Source: Ophiosphaerella korrae (lineage: Eukaryota; Ascomycota; Dothideomycetes; Pleosporales; Phaeosphaeriaceae). Taken from it: a DNA stretch of 20,949 nt. Below are positions 7,790 through 18,959 of this stretch, piece after piece. The DNA is taken from NCBI GenBank assembly GCA_028456385.1, contig JALNQF010000590.1, positions 1 to 20,949 of the forward strand, given 5' to 3'. The position numbers and the translations under genes were made by a program. The notes beneath the pieces were generated by a model. It saw only the letters and a list, made by a program, of their open reading frames with translations. It was not told the DNA's origin and searched no databases. Each line of letters begins with the position of its first letter. Positions within the stretch are counted from its first letter, which is position 1.

Positions 7790-8040
7790 TAGCGCTACCT
7801 ATTTACTTAGAGATAGATGCGTTAACCTTTATAATCTCTAGGATCTTATCCTAGCTCTATATAGATAGGAAATAGTATCTAGTTACTTTTACTTCTAGAA
7901 AACTATAAGAAGTAGAACTAAACTATAAAATATATAATACTAAACTTCTTACTATTATTTATAGTTTTAAATAGTAGAGATACTACCTTAAAGGTATATA
8001 GTATATAATTTAAGTACTTATAGATTATAATAACTTACGC
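7790..8040 (+). pseudogene. pol: RNase H remnant, element 1
   Basis: Downstream of RT in the same pol remnant, pieces such as LPIYLEIDALTFIISRILSQ, VTFTSRKL and VELNYKIYNTKLL match the order of the gypsy RNase H domain (DAS..GxGAVL, SRKL..AExNY...EL). Stops are TAG/TAA. The domain degrades the RNA strand during reverse transcription. Confidence 0.7.
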
Positions 8041-8636
8041 TTAATACGTACTATATATAAGCTAAATCTACGCTAAGTACGCTAGGCTATATACTTAGGA
8101 GCTTTTAATTTTAAAGTAAAATACTAGGCTAGTAGGCTAAATCCTATAGATAGCCCCTTAAAGAGATGCGACTACAAGTAAGAAAACCTATTACTAGTAC
8201 GCTTATTACCTACCTTCTAGGAGAAATTATAACTAGTAAGCTTAGTAGCTAGAGTAGAGATAACTAGTAGAGTAAGAAGATCTATAACTAAGCTAAGCTT
8301 AGAAAACGTATATAAAACGTATAGGGCTAGAGACTATAGTGCTAAAAGGACTCCTACTACTAGTACTATAGAATATATACTATACGTGCTACGCTTAATA
8401 GCTAGAGAGTTAGTTAGTAGTAAACCTATATTAGTAGAGTCTAAAGCCTTTCTAATAACCTTATATAGACTATAGTAAAGGGACGCCTTTATATAAGTAT
8501 AAGTAAAGAGTTTAATAAAGGTTAAAAGTACTTAATATAGTAGTAGAGCGTAAGTATAGTACTTAGATAACAAGGAAGTCTTAAGATATAAAGGTAGAGC
8601 GTACGTTCTAGAGGAACCTACTATTAAGTAAGAAAT

Positions 8637-9400
8637 TCTACTCTAGTATTATAACTTGTATATAGCTAGCTACTTTAGCGTACGTAGAATACTTAAGCTA
8701 ATTACAAGATACTATTACTAGCTATTAATAGAGTAAGACGTTTAAGAATATATAAAAACTTACGTAATATACTAGTAAAGTAAAGTGCTAAGGTATAAGT
8801 AATATAGAGAATTATCTCCTCTACTAATCCTAAGTAATATCTTTAAAGAAGTCTCTTTAGACTTTATTATAGGCCTCTTACCTTTAAAAGATAGCTTAAA
8901 GTACGTATATAATATAATACTAGTAATAGTAGACTACTTGTCTAAGATAGCTATCTATATCCTAGTACTTAAAAAGTAAGACGCGTAATAGTTTACAAAA
9001 GTATACTTTAATAATATTATCTTAAACTATAGGATATAAAAAGGTATTATATTAGACTAAGAGTTAATCTTTACTTTAAAATTTTAAGTAGAAATATACT
9101 ACTAACTATAGGTAAAGAGTAAGCTAAGTACAGCTTTCTACTTATAGACTAATAGGTAAACTAAACGTTAAAATTAGACTCTAGAATAGTACTTAAGAAT
9201 CTTTATAATAAAGAATTAAGATAATTAGGTTACTCTACTAAAAATAGTATAATTTATATATAATAACTTAATTTATAAAAGAATAAAGATAACGCCTTTT
9301 TATACTATACTAGGTAAATACCTAATCTTTATATACCTACCTAAAAATAGTAAACTAGAAGAAAAGGTACTAAACGCTATTTAAAGAGTAAAGTATATAT
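8637..9400 (+). pseudogene. pol: Integrase remnant, element 1
   Basis: A zinc-binding HHCC-like region at about 8640-8780 includes RRILKLITRYYYQ and TYVIYQQSK, the latter with Tyr at the two expected Cys positions. A catalytic core follows: LDFIIGLLPLKDS with Asp at 8860-8862 and VDYLSKIAIYI. Then comes a segment with ILD-x-E around 9050-9065 and, near 9140-9200, the region where the final catalytic Glu is expected. Integrase inserts the cDNA and makes the 5-bp duplication seen here. Frame 1, matching RT. Confidence 0.8.
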
Positions 9401-9743
9401 ATAGTATATAAGTAATACTTATAAAGTCTTTATAAAAAGTATAAGTATATTAAATATAATACTATAATAATAAATATAAACTAAAAGTCTTTAAAAAAAG
9501 AGAGCTAGTTCTACTAAGTATAAAGAACTTAAGCTTTACTTACTAACTATATAAAAAGCTATTAGATAAGTTTATTAGACTATTTTAAGTATAAGATATA
9601 GTAAGAACGTAGGTATACTACCTACTCCTACTACCTTACTATTACATTTACAACGTATTTTATATTTCTTTCCTTAAGAGATAGAAACTTTAATTAAGTA
9701 TAGAAGATAATACTTAGCTACTTAAAGTAATAGAGAAAGAAGA

Positions 9744-9900
9744 AAAAGTATAAGAAGTTAAAAGAATTCTAAAGAAACGCAAAAAGAAAAGATAGCTAGA
9801 GTACTTCTTTAGATAGAAGAGATATAATAAATCCTAAGATATATAAACTCTTACTATAGATTTTAAAGATATAGATAAACTACTTAAAGAGTTTAATTTA
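9744..9900 (+). pseudogene. pol: Chromodomain remnant at the Pol C-terminus, element 1
   Basis: After an IYNVFYISFLK segment typical of the end of gypsy integrases comes EVKRILKKRKKKR, then LEYFFR and RYNKS, then a helix KDIDKLLKEF. This matches the chromodomain order of beta strands and C-terminal helix. Stops sit where Trp or Gln codons would be. Chromodomains of chromoviruses guide integration to histone-marked chromatin; that role is family knowledge. Confidence 0.72.
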
Positions 9901-10079
9901 GCTTAAAGCGCTTTATAATTAAAATAAACGTAAAAAGTATAATTTATATACTTAAAATATACTTATAAAGTAAACTATATAATCTAACTTTAGCTCTATA
10001 GCTAAGTATCTATATATATAAAAAATAAATAATTATACTATAAACTATTTCTTCTCTACTTATTAAATAAGCCTAAACT

Positions 10080-10720
10080 ACTTTTTATCTATGTCCTACT
10101 TACTCTTTAAAAGTAGAACGTCTTAATCTTCCTTTTCTCTTTCTTCTTCTTCTTCTTCTTCTACCTCTTCTTCCTTACTTCTATTCTCTTTTTCTTCTTC
10201 TTCTTTACTACTATCTTTATTATTATCTTCTTTATTATTATTAACCTATTCTATAGAAAGGTAGCTATAGTAAGCCTAAAAGTAGTTAGTATACGCTATA
10301 TAAGTATAATATAAGTAAATATATAATATAGTAAAAGTAGCCTAAAATCTCTATTAATACTCTAACTAAACCCTACTACTAGGCTATAAGGCTACGCTAC
10401 TTAGTTAAAATAAGCTCTAAAAACTAAGGCGTAGTTATAGGTATTTAAGTAAGTACTCCTAAGAGAGTACTACTATAAGTAGTAAGGCGCCTATAGTTTA
10501 ATAGCTCTAAGTTAAAGGTACGCTAAGTATAAGTAAGTATAACGCTAGTATAGCGCACCTCTAAGTTAGTCTTAGGAATAGTAGTATTAAATATAGTAGT
10601 ATTATATATATTACAAAGCTTATAAATATAGTTAATACGCTTATTAAGCGTAGAAGGCACCTATTTATATTAGTTAAAGCGTATACAAAGAGTACGTCTC
10701 TAAAATAGTTACTAAGGTAT
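10080..10720 (-). pseudogene. Antisense pseudo-ORF inside element 1, unrecognised
   Basis: On the minus strand, from about 10720 leftwards, a frame gives protein-like text broken mainly by TAG/TAA. Examples are VPSTLNKRINYIYKLC, TNLEVRYTSVILTYT and TFNLELLNYRRLTTYSS. Further left, a minus frame through the (TTC)n tract would code for a long Glu/Lys-rich acidic run. It lies between the chromodomain and the 3' LTR, where gag-pol elements normally have little. I cannot name it. It could be an extra element gene, a captured host gene or an older nested insertion. The two parts are in different frames, so they may not belong together. Confidence 0.3.
10117..10250. repeat. Polypyrimidine tract with (TTC)7 microsatellite
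   Basis: Nearly all bases in 10121-10210 are T or C, and 10141-10161 is a perfect (TTC)7. The A/T/C-only sequence continues with TTA/TTC triplets to about 10240. On the other strand this codes for Glu/Lys-rich sequence. Confidence 0.8.
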
Positions 10721-11250
10721 AGCTACTATAATTACTAATAGAATAATACTAGTAATAACGCGCTTCTAGCTTATTATAGATCTCTTCTTAGTTAATAATA
10801 CTTTAAGCGTAGCGTAAGTAAGTAGTATACAAAGCGTTATAATTAGCACGCTTAGTATCTATACTCTACTTAAAAGGTAAAGCTTAATAAATATTACTCT
10901 TCTTAATAAATTTTAGGTAAAGATAATAGACTATAGCGATAATTGCTAAATATACGCTGCGTATATATTAAATATACGCTATAGTAGATAAGAGGATAAG
11001 TAAAATAATTACAAAAAGAAAAATATTTTTTATATAGGCTCTACTAAGAGTAAACGCAATTACGTAGGTAATAATCTTTTACTTACTATTAAAATACAAA
11101 TAGAATATTATACACGAGTATAATAATAACAATATACCTAACGTATAGGTATAGCGCGTAAAGTACGTAGATACTCTTTTCTCTTTTTTCTTAAAGGTTT
11201 AAGGTTTTTATTAAGGTTGTACTTTAAAATACTAGTAAAAACACTAGCTA

Positions 11251-11263
11251 GAAGGAGAGGCTC
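11251..11263 (+). promoter_or_regulatory. Possible polypurine tract before the 3' LTR
   Basis: GAAGGAGAGG (11251-11260) followed by CTC directly precedes the 3' LTR at 11264. Position and purine content fit a plus-strand primer site. The CTC at the junction is not ideal. Confidence 0.45.
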
Positions 11264-11543
11264 TATAATAAAGGTTCTCTAAATACTTAAGACTCTTGTA
11301 AACTCTAGTATAAGTTAAGGGGGTAGGGCTAATATACTAAAGATTATAATATTATATAGTTATAGTCTAAAGTAGAGCTAATACGCTATATAAGTGTATA
11401 AAAGGCTTAATACTTATAAAGAGAGTAAAGTAAGTATTATTCTCTCTTAGATACTAGTAGTACTATTAAATATTATCTATTATCCCTTTACTATCTCTTA
11501 TAGCTTATAGTAAGTACTATTATCTTCTAGCTACCTCCTAATA
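11264..11543 (+). repeat. 3' LTR of element 1
   Basis: 280 bp aligning without gaps to 4828-5107. I count about 39 differences by eye, all transitions. In all but one the 5' copy has C or G and this copy T or A. The LTR ends read TATAATA...CCTAATA here, the RIP products of TGTAACG...CCTAACA. Confidence 0.92.
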
Positions 11544-11548
11544 ACTAG
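11544..11548. repeat. Target-site duplication, right copy (ACTAG)
   Basis: Identical to 4823-4827 and directly abutting the 3' LTR. Confidence 0.85.
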
Positions 11549-14273
11549 ATAAGATATAATTTAGGTCTTCTATAATAATTAGTGCTACGCTAGTAAAAGA
11601 TATATACTAAGCTAGATAAGTCTATACTACGTTTTAACCTATCTTTATATAAGCTAGGATAACGTAGGGTAAGAGGTATAACTTACTACTAACGTATATA
11701 CTCGCAAGTTTACATTATAGTTATATACACCCTAAATCTCCTATATTCGTTCCCCTTTTAATAGGGGACAATATAACTAAACAACTTGTTTACTAAACTC
11801 TATATATACTAAGCTATCTTAAATTCCTCTATAAGATATAATAGTAAGTATCTAGTCTAGAGTAAATACAACTAAGATGCTAAATAATAACTTTAATAGG
11901 ACGAGATAAAGGAGAATATCTTCTATGTCTCTAGGAGTATATATATTACTTAACCTTGTTTAGTTAAGAGAGAATAAGAAACTAAAGTAGTTCTATATAG
12001 TTTGTTGGTTTTGCACTATAGAATTCGATACTCGCTTAAGGAATATATCCTAGTTATAGTTAGATAGAGGGGTATAATATAGATCTAATTAGTAGTAGCG
12101 ACTATATATATCTAATATCTAGATTACTACTTAGGCGGTGTTAGTAGAGTTACTATAGATAAGAGGAGCGTAATATTCGTAATACTAACCTTATTAAGAC
12201 ATATAATAATATATTAACACTATGTGTTAAGTAGCTTAAGTAATTAAGAACTAATTACTTTTTTATTATGTAATCTAGTAATATACGAGATTTAGCTAAA
12301 AAGTATACAAGTCTTGTATATAGTACTTTAGTAAGAGATAACGTAGTAGAGACTTAGTTAGTCTAGCTCTTATAATTTAAGAAGTAACCTAGATATCTTG
12401 CTAAAAACTAGGAAGATGCGCTAGAGACTACTATAGGTAAGGAGAGGTGTAATACTAGATAAGATCTCTACTAGTAGGTAATATAGTTATTAAATTAGGT
12501 ATACGCTATAGTTACTTGTATTTTTACATATTCTGTTATATAGATCTAGTATCTAAGCTAAAGTATACTAATAAAAAGATTTGTTAAGAAGTTAATAGGT
12601 ATGTAAGCTAGTTAGTAGGTTATCTACGAGTAGGATTAGGGCTAGCGCTTATAGTCTTTCTAATTAGTAATCCTTACCTAATCTTCTAATATAGTAGGTA
12701 GTATAGAAATTTCTAATCTAACTATTTATAACTTACATAGGTTATAAATATTATAGTGTAGCTACTTAGCTACTCCTAGAGAAGAGTACCTACTAATATT
12801 ACTATTACTATAGAATAGTTAGAGGTTCTCTTTACTTATAGATATAGAGTAGTAGACCTAAGACAAGAGCTTTAATACTATCTTCTATTAGGAAATAACA
12901 AAGATTGTATTTCTAAGAATAGATATATAGATACGTGTTCCTAGCTAAAAAAAAGTAACTATTAGTAATAGTTATAAAAGTCTTACCTAATAGTAGTGCA
13001 ACCTATATAATCTTGTTTATAGCTAACGTAACTTGTAGATATTAGAGAGTAGGGTTTAAGATAAGGTTTAGCGCTATATATTAGGTAGTCTTACACACTT
13101 ATATAAGAAGAGATAACGTAGCGTAAAAAAGTTTATCTAACTTGTATAGCCTATCTAACTATATAGTCTGTGTATCCTATATTAAGTATAATTTAGGCTA
13201 GTAATTTATATAACTATTACTACTATCTTACTACTTTAAGACTCCCTTTTACGACACGTTACATATTAGCTTAGCCTCTCTATAATATATTACACGTATT
13301 ACTCTCTTTAGTATAGTATTAGGGTAGGGAGCCTAAGTCTTAGAGTAGTCGCGCTTAGCATATCTTAGGTAGTACTTATGTAATAGAGATAAATAGATAA
13401 GAGATAACTTACAAGATAACTAGACTAGCTTACGCAAGATAACAACTAGAGATTTGTATAAATATCTATAGATTACGTGCCTAGTTTTAGCTAGTAAATA
13501 TAATTCTTTCTTCTCTATTCTACTAGCTCTATATTAAATCTCTTATACTTATACTTTTTTACTACTATAAATAAGGCTAACTACTCTAGTTGTTATTTTG
13601 TAGATATATTCTATTTACAAAATATTTTAGATTTATTTACTTTTTATATATATATCTAAGATATATATACCTACCTAACCTTCTATTCTATAGCTTGCTC
13701 TCGCATACTATATATATATAGAGATTCTAATAAGCACTTAAACCTAAATTATTATAAAGGCCTACGTTACTAACATCCTAGGAGACGTGTCTAGACGACT
13801 AGTTACGCTAGGAGAACTCTTTTGTCACGAAGTCTTAAATCGATAACTTAATACCTACGTTTAAGTATCTAGATTTAACGCTATATATATTCCTAGAGGT
13901 TTTAATTCTATAAAGCTATTAAGGCAATAGTTTATCTATAATCTAAATATAGTAGAAGAGCTTAGAAAGAATAAACTTTATACAATTTCGCACTTAGTTT
14001 ACTAGGCCTATTTAGTTAATAACAAATAGTAAGCTTAACAACTAGCTTTATAATACATTTTAATATTACAAAGGCTATTTAAAGAGTAAAAAGATTAGAA
14101 AGATTCTACTATAAAATATTATAATATGTTTACTTAGAGTAAGAAGACTAAGCAAGAAATAGCTAGGAAATTGCGCAAGAACAATATAGTAGAGATTAGC
14201 TAATAATTTTATTATAGTGTTTCTCCTCTATATTTAAGATAGTCCTTATATAGTTTATCTTCTTATATAATAT
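11549..14273. other. RIP-affected AT-rich DNA, no recognised product
   Basis: About 2.7 kb of sequence with a patchy mutation load. Stretches such as 11700-11790, 12000-12060 and 13780-13860 keep CpA/TpG, while others do not. On the minus strand between about 13100 and 12500 long stretches are free of TGA and broken only by TAG/TAA, which hints at a decayed coding element, but no motif was recognised in any frame. Short AT repeats occur near 13640-13730. This was probably the site into which element 1 inserted, plus older repeats. Confidence 0.4.
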
Positions 14274-14309
14274 ATATAACTTGTCGCTAATTACGCGGAC
14301 AAGTTATAT
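14274..14309. repeat. Inverted repeat, 12-bp arms, 12-base loop
   Basis: ATATAACTTGTC at 14274-14285 is the exact reverse complement of GACAAGTTATAT at 14298-14309. The loop is GCTAATTACGCG. It may be a transposon terminus or a chance hairpin; no matching copy was found elsewhere in the window. Confidence 0.7.
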
Positions 14310-15029
14310 TATTATTAATATAGTTTAAACACCTTGCAATATATTTTAAGATAAAGCTATTAGGGTTATCTATAGTTATATAAAAGTTGCTGTATTAGAA
14401 TATAGCGTTAACTTCTTAATATAATATCTAGGTAGTATTAGAGTATGCTTACTATAAAGGCGACTATACCTAGAACTTACTATATTATAATGTAATAGAA
14501 GCTATGTAATCCTAAGACTTGTAGATAATAAAATTATAGGCTTAAGCGAGATTTGTTAGAGTAGATATACTAATAAGGCTACTTTCTATATCCTAGGGCA
14601 CGAGTATATAAGAGGGGCGTAGGAGAGGCAATATATAGGGTCTATAGACACCCCTACTAACGTATCTATATATAGTATACACGTATTTACGTAATATACG
14701 CGAATACTAAAGTTACAATCTTAAAAATAAGGCTATAGAGCTATACACAATTACTATTATTACAAGATTTTATAGTAGAGTAGTAACTAGAGGCTTACGA
14801 GTAATTTAGACTATCTAAATTTTACTAGAAGGCTAACGTTGCGGCTAGAGTAAGTAGTTTTAAGTAGAGCTACTAATGTAGCTGCTAGAGACTCCTTACT
14901 ACTTATTATTACAATAGTAACAAGAGAACTATAGATAGAACTAATAAGCCCTACGATAACTAACCTAGACCTATACAACGATAAGGGATACGAACCTAAT
15001 TAGGAGGCTACACATAATTACGACACCTA
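14310..15029. other. Partly RIP-mutated DNA upstream of element 2; no gene seen
   Basis: The segment holds a TATA-like ATATAAG at about 14606 followed by a G-rich stretch (GGGGCGTAGGAGAGG), which would suit an LTR promoter. I could not define LTR ends. No copy of the palindrome found at 20909 is visible here. Whether the 5' LTR of element 2 lies in this interval stays open. Confidence 0.35.
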
Positions 15030-15170
15030 AAGGTAATCTATAATCTATAGGCTCTTAGTATTAATAGACTATAGATTAAGGTAATCTATAATCTATTAAT
15101 CTTAGTACAACGCAGACTATAGATTAAGGCTAATCTGCGATTTAACGATCTTAGTATATATAGATTACTA
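15030..15170. repeat. 48-bp tandem repeat, three units
   Basis: Units begin at 15030, 15078 and 15126. Units 1 and 2 share the exact 19 bases at 15030-15048 and 15078-15096, and units 1 and 2 share their ends (15066-15081 with 15114-15129). Unit 3 is less AT-rich (AATCTGCGATTT where the others have AATCTATAATCT), so it looks less mutated. The array sits in the probable leader of element 2. Confidence 0.85.
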
Positions 15171-15699
15171 TAAGTATATAGTTAGTAGTAATACGTATTA
15201 TTAGGATAGTATTAGTAATTTAATCCCTTAACTATAGAACGCTAATACAAGATAGTTGCGAAACATCTTTTATTATTTATAAGTTATTATAGATTATAAT
15301 ACGAACCTTTATTATTACCTTGTAATCTACTAACTCCTCCTAAGATAGGTGCCTATAGTCGACGATAGGCAGCCTATTACACCTTGCTAATTTAGTTATT
15401 ACGAGAAGTAAAGCGTAAGTAGCGTATAGTCTAACTAACACAATAGTAGAAAGTTTAACTAAATAAGTAGTAAAAGTACCCTTAAGTAGTTATAAGTTAG
15501 ATAATACTATATAGAAAGTAGTTAGAGATTATATAAACAACCTAATCTCTAAAAAAAAAGATATAAAAATAGTAATCAATACCTTAGAGACGTAGAACAA
15601 AGAACTACAAGATTATATAAAGTAAAATAAGGTATAGATTAAAGCTATTATCTAAGGATAGAACTAAATAGAACTAATTACTTAAAGGCTAGAGATAAG
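15171..15699. other. Probable leader and gag 5' region of element 2
   Basis: AT-rich, RIP-affected sequence between the tandem repeat and the recognisable Gag core. Towards its right end (about 15480-15700) helical, Glu/Lys-rich text appears, consistent with the N-terminal part of Gag. No start codon could be fixed. Confidence 0.4.
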
Positions 15700-16250
15700 T
15701 GCAATAAAGAAACTACTAAAGATACCTGTCTTTAAGAAATTTGATAGAATAAGGAAGAAATTAAGACTCTTTATTGTATCTACACAACTCGAGATAGACG
15801 CATAAGTACTACACTTTAATATAGAAGAAAAGAAGGTAATATATATTAGATTATACCTTAAAGAAGATGTAATAAGATAGTATAAGCTTTACTAGATAGA
15901 CTATACAATATATTCTCTAATAACCTAGAAGGACAAAACTAGAGCTATTTTTAGAAGTTATAAATACTTTACTAAACGAATAAGAGTAGTATTTAGAGAT
16001 ATAGATATTACTTAATAAGCTAAAGAGTAGCTAGAAAAGCTTATACAAAGTTAGAGTATTCTAAAATACGTATTATAGTTTAAATAACTATCGCAAAATA
16101 CTAAATAGAACAAGTTAGCTCTAATATTACAATTTAAATAAGGACTTAACTTTAAAATCTAATACAAGATAATATATATAGAGAAACTATAGATACTAGA
16201 AGCTTTAAAGCAACAGGTAATATAAATTAACAATAATCTTTAAGAATAGA
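15700..16250 (+). pseudogene. gag: gag capsid remnant, element 2
   Basis: The frame reads a Gag core if stops are ignored: PVFKKFDGI-like start, then LRLFIVSTQLEID, VIYIRLYLKEDV, then FRSYKYFTKRIRVVFRDID and AKEQLEKLIQS. This follows the helix order of fungal gypsy Gag, in which a W-x-F-like core is followed by AxxxLxxLxQ. Stops are TAG/TAA at likely Gln and Trp codons. Confidence 0.65.
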
Positions 16251-16354
16251 AAAAGAACAAGTATAGTACCTAAAATAGAAACTAGGATACTAGAGACCCT
16301 ATAATCCTTAATGCTAACAAGGATAAGAAGAAAAAGAAGAATAAAGACTTTACA

Positions 16355-16465
16355 TACTTTAACTATAGTAAGAAAGGCTACTACGCAAAAGACTACTAAT
16401 TATAAAGAAAGAGGGATATAGTATATTATAAATATAGAAAAAATAGATACTTTGTAAAAGATTGT
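16355..16465 (+). other. Two former CCHC zinc knuckles, element 2
   Basis: Knuckle 1 (16355-16396) and knuckle 2 (16424-16465) keep the C-x2-C-x4-H-x4-C spacing and the Lys/Gly-rich context. In knuckle 1 all four ligand codons are Tyr. In knuckle 2 the first three are Tyr and the last, TGT at 16463-16465, is still Cys. The Gly positions are partly Ser or Arg. All the changes fit C-to-T or G-to-A mutation. Confidence 0.78.
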
Positions 16466-17634
16466 AAGAACAAAGACCTAAAGAAAGAAACTTAGTCTAA
16501 AATAACTAAGAAAAAGAAAGAAGTACTATAAGTATAGGCTAAACCTTAGGAGAAGGTAGCTAGGAGTAAAGAAGTATAATACGTAATACTCTATTAGACT
16601 TTTTGTTATAAAGACAACTACTATATATATCTTTCTAGTAAATAAGGAGTAGGATATTTCCTATAATAGAGATATAGAGCAGCTATAACAAAAGAAAGAA
16701 TAAAAGCTTAGCTAGAAGAAATAGCCTAAGTAATAGACTTACTAATAGAAGATTTAGAAGAGGAAGAGCCCCTAGTACTATTAATCTAGGCCGAAGAACT
16801 AGTACTAGATAAAGAGACTACTACGACTACCTCTAAAAGACTACAAGGAAGTAAGAAATAAGTTAGTATAAGAGGTATAGAGTATACCTAGCTAATAATA
16901 TATAGCTATAATAGCTATATAACTATAGATATAGAGGAATAAAACAAAGTATAGAAGTTTGTTTAAATATACTTAATAGTTATAAGTATAGAAGAAGCGT
17001 ACAAAGACTAGAAAGAACGTAACCCTAAAGAAATAAAATTTATACTATTTTAAAAATAGATAAAGTAATATATAGTTGCGGTAAGAAGAATACCTATATA
17101 AAAAGAATAGTAATACCTTACAAGAAAAATATAATAGATTAACAAAGCCTATATATAAAGAGTACTAGTAGTGTACTATATCTTAATAATAAATACACCT
17201 AGTAAAGATAAGTACTAAGAAGGGGATAACAAGATAATAGATCTAGAACACTTAGTATACTTCGAAGTATTATAGATATTATGCCTAGACAAGAATTATA
17301 TTATATATAGAAACTTTAAAGTAAACAACAATATATAGCCTATAAGAAGGAGAGGCTATAACTATACAAGAGTAATTATAGTAGAAAATATCTAAGGATA
17401 GAAAATAATTCTAGAAGATAGATACGTAGTAGTAAGGCTTAGTCTAAAACTATCTAAGAAATATATCTAAGGAAGACTATAGTACAAATATATAAACAAC
17501 AAATATCTAAAATACAAAATATATAAACTCGAAGTAGGGCTATAGCCTTAGAAAGATAGACAATTTACGAAAATACCTAAACTAGAGAAATTAGAAGGTA
17601 TAGGAGGCCTATATATTATAAAAACAGGTATATA

Positions 17635-17950
17635 TTAAGGAAAGAAAGTGCGATTAATAATTAATAGTAGAGTAATAAGGAACTTTATATTAAAGAAGTT
17701 TGTAGAAACACAAAGAATACGTTATACAATAAAGAAGTACCTATAATAACTAAGTATAATTAAAGGAAAACTATTCTAGGAACCTATTAGGTTCGAAACA
17801 GTTCCCTCTATACTAGAACTAGAAGGGATAACAATTAAAAACCTAGTTACGGATATAACAATAATTAATAACAAATAAGATATAATACTAGGTATACCTT
17901 AGTTATAGATAACTAACCTATATATTAATTAGAGAATAGGAAGAATTACC
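17635..17950 (+). pseudogene. pol: Aspartic protease remnant, element 2
   Basis: The segment LIINSRVIRNFI at about 17654-17689 stands where retroviral-type proteases have a D-S/T-G active site. The Asp is now Asn (AAT at 17663-17665) and the Gly is now Arg. Downstream, DIILGIPQLQ matches the conserved ILG-x-PWL segment. The protease would cut the Gag-Pol polyprotein. It is inactive here. Confidence 0.68.
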
Positions 17951-18199
17951 TACCTAAAGAAGGAAATGTTAAAAGCTAACATAAGTATAACTAAAGGAGA
18001 ATTCCTAGAAAAATACAAGAAATAGGAAAAACAGCTTATAGAGCTAGAAGATTACCTTCTAGAATACTAACTATAGGACTTAGCAATAGAAATAGAAAAA
18101 GACAAGAACGTAGGATAGAGCTTAGTCTACTAAAAGATAGAGGAAGAATTAAAAATCAAACGAGTATTTATTAAGAACGCACTAAAGAAAGGATAGATA

Positions 18200-18620
18200 C
18201 AAGAATCTAAATCCTTAGTAGTATATAGACTTATATTTATAGACAAAAAGGAGATAAATAATAAAAGACCCTACGTAGATTTTAGAAAAACTAACGCAAT
18301 TATAAACAAGAACTAATACCTACTACTATAAATAGACGTAATATAAGATAGACTATAAAGAGCAAGAATCTTTACAAAGTTAGACATCTAGAACGCCTAT
18401 TACTAGATTAGAATTAAAAAAGGCAATAAATAGAAAACAGCGTTTAGAATATAGTATAGACTATACGAGTATATAGTTATACTATTTAGCTTAACAAATA
18501 TACTAGTAGCATTCTAAGAAAGAATTAATATAGTACTAAGAGAGTACTTAGACGTATTTATATTTATATACTTAGACGATATCTTTATATTCTTAGAAAT
18601 AGAGGAGGAACACGTATAAT
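18200..18620 (+). pseudogene. pol: Reverse transcriptase remnant, element 2
   Basis: Pieces in order: RPYVDFRKTNAIINKN, FTKLDI-stop-NAYY-stop-IRI (18371-18415), TAFRIQYRLYEY, FSLTNILVAF and FIFIYLDDIFIF. The catalytic YLDD at 18571-18582 is intact, unlike in element 1. The frame changes near 18539-18546, where an AG run appears to hold one extra AG. Several TAG/TAA stops sit where Gln or Trp codons are expected. Confidence 0.88.
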
Positions 18621-18959
18621 ATATACACAAGGTACTAGAGAAACTAGTAGAGAATAAACTATTTCTTAAAATAAGAAAATGCGAATTCTATATAAAGGAA
18701 ATAGATTTCCTTAGATTTATTATAGAACTAGGAAAGATTAAGATTAACTTAGGAAAGATTAAGTTAATTAGTAAATAGCTAAAACTAAAAAACCTAAAAG
18801 AGGTACAATAATTTTATAGGCTAGCTAACTTTTATAGGAAGTTAATAGTAGGATATTCTAAAGATATAGAACTAATTACAAAACTTATAAAAAAAGACAC
18901 GCTATTTAAATAGACTAAAGAATGCAATAAAGTATTTAATAAAATTAAGAAGAAATTTA

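Larger units (their letters stand above)
4828..11543 (+). mobile_element. Complete but RIP-inactivated Ty3/gypsy chromoviral LTR retrotransposon (element 1)
   Basis: A 6716-bp element with two gap-free 280-bp LTRs and a perfect 5-bp target duplication. The order of internal parts is leader, gag capsid, CCHC knuckle, protease region, RT, RNase H, integrase, chromodomain. This order (RT before integrase, C-terminal chromodomain) defines chromoviral Ty3/gypsy elements. About 1.3 kb lies between the chromodomain and the 3' LTR, more than usual. Frames are broken by many TAG and TAA codons. CpA and TpG are nearly gone: I found one of each in 6241-6540. It cannot encode working products. The clean structure means it entered whole and was then mutated in place. 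The gag and pol remnants I could place are in different frames (gag frame 2, pol frame 1, counted from position 1). Confidence 0.92.

Noticed and set aside
11746..11770. CCCC...GGGG hairpin as a terminator
   Set aside because: The arms are only about five bases and there is no adjacent gene; probably chance.
12500..13100. Possible decayed tyrosine recombinase (DUF3435-like) on the minus strand
   Set aside because: A few hydrophobic stretches suggested it, but no catalytic motif or conserved block could be matched in any single frame.
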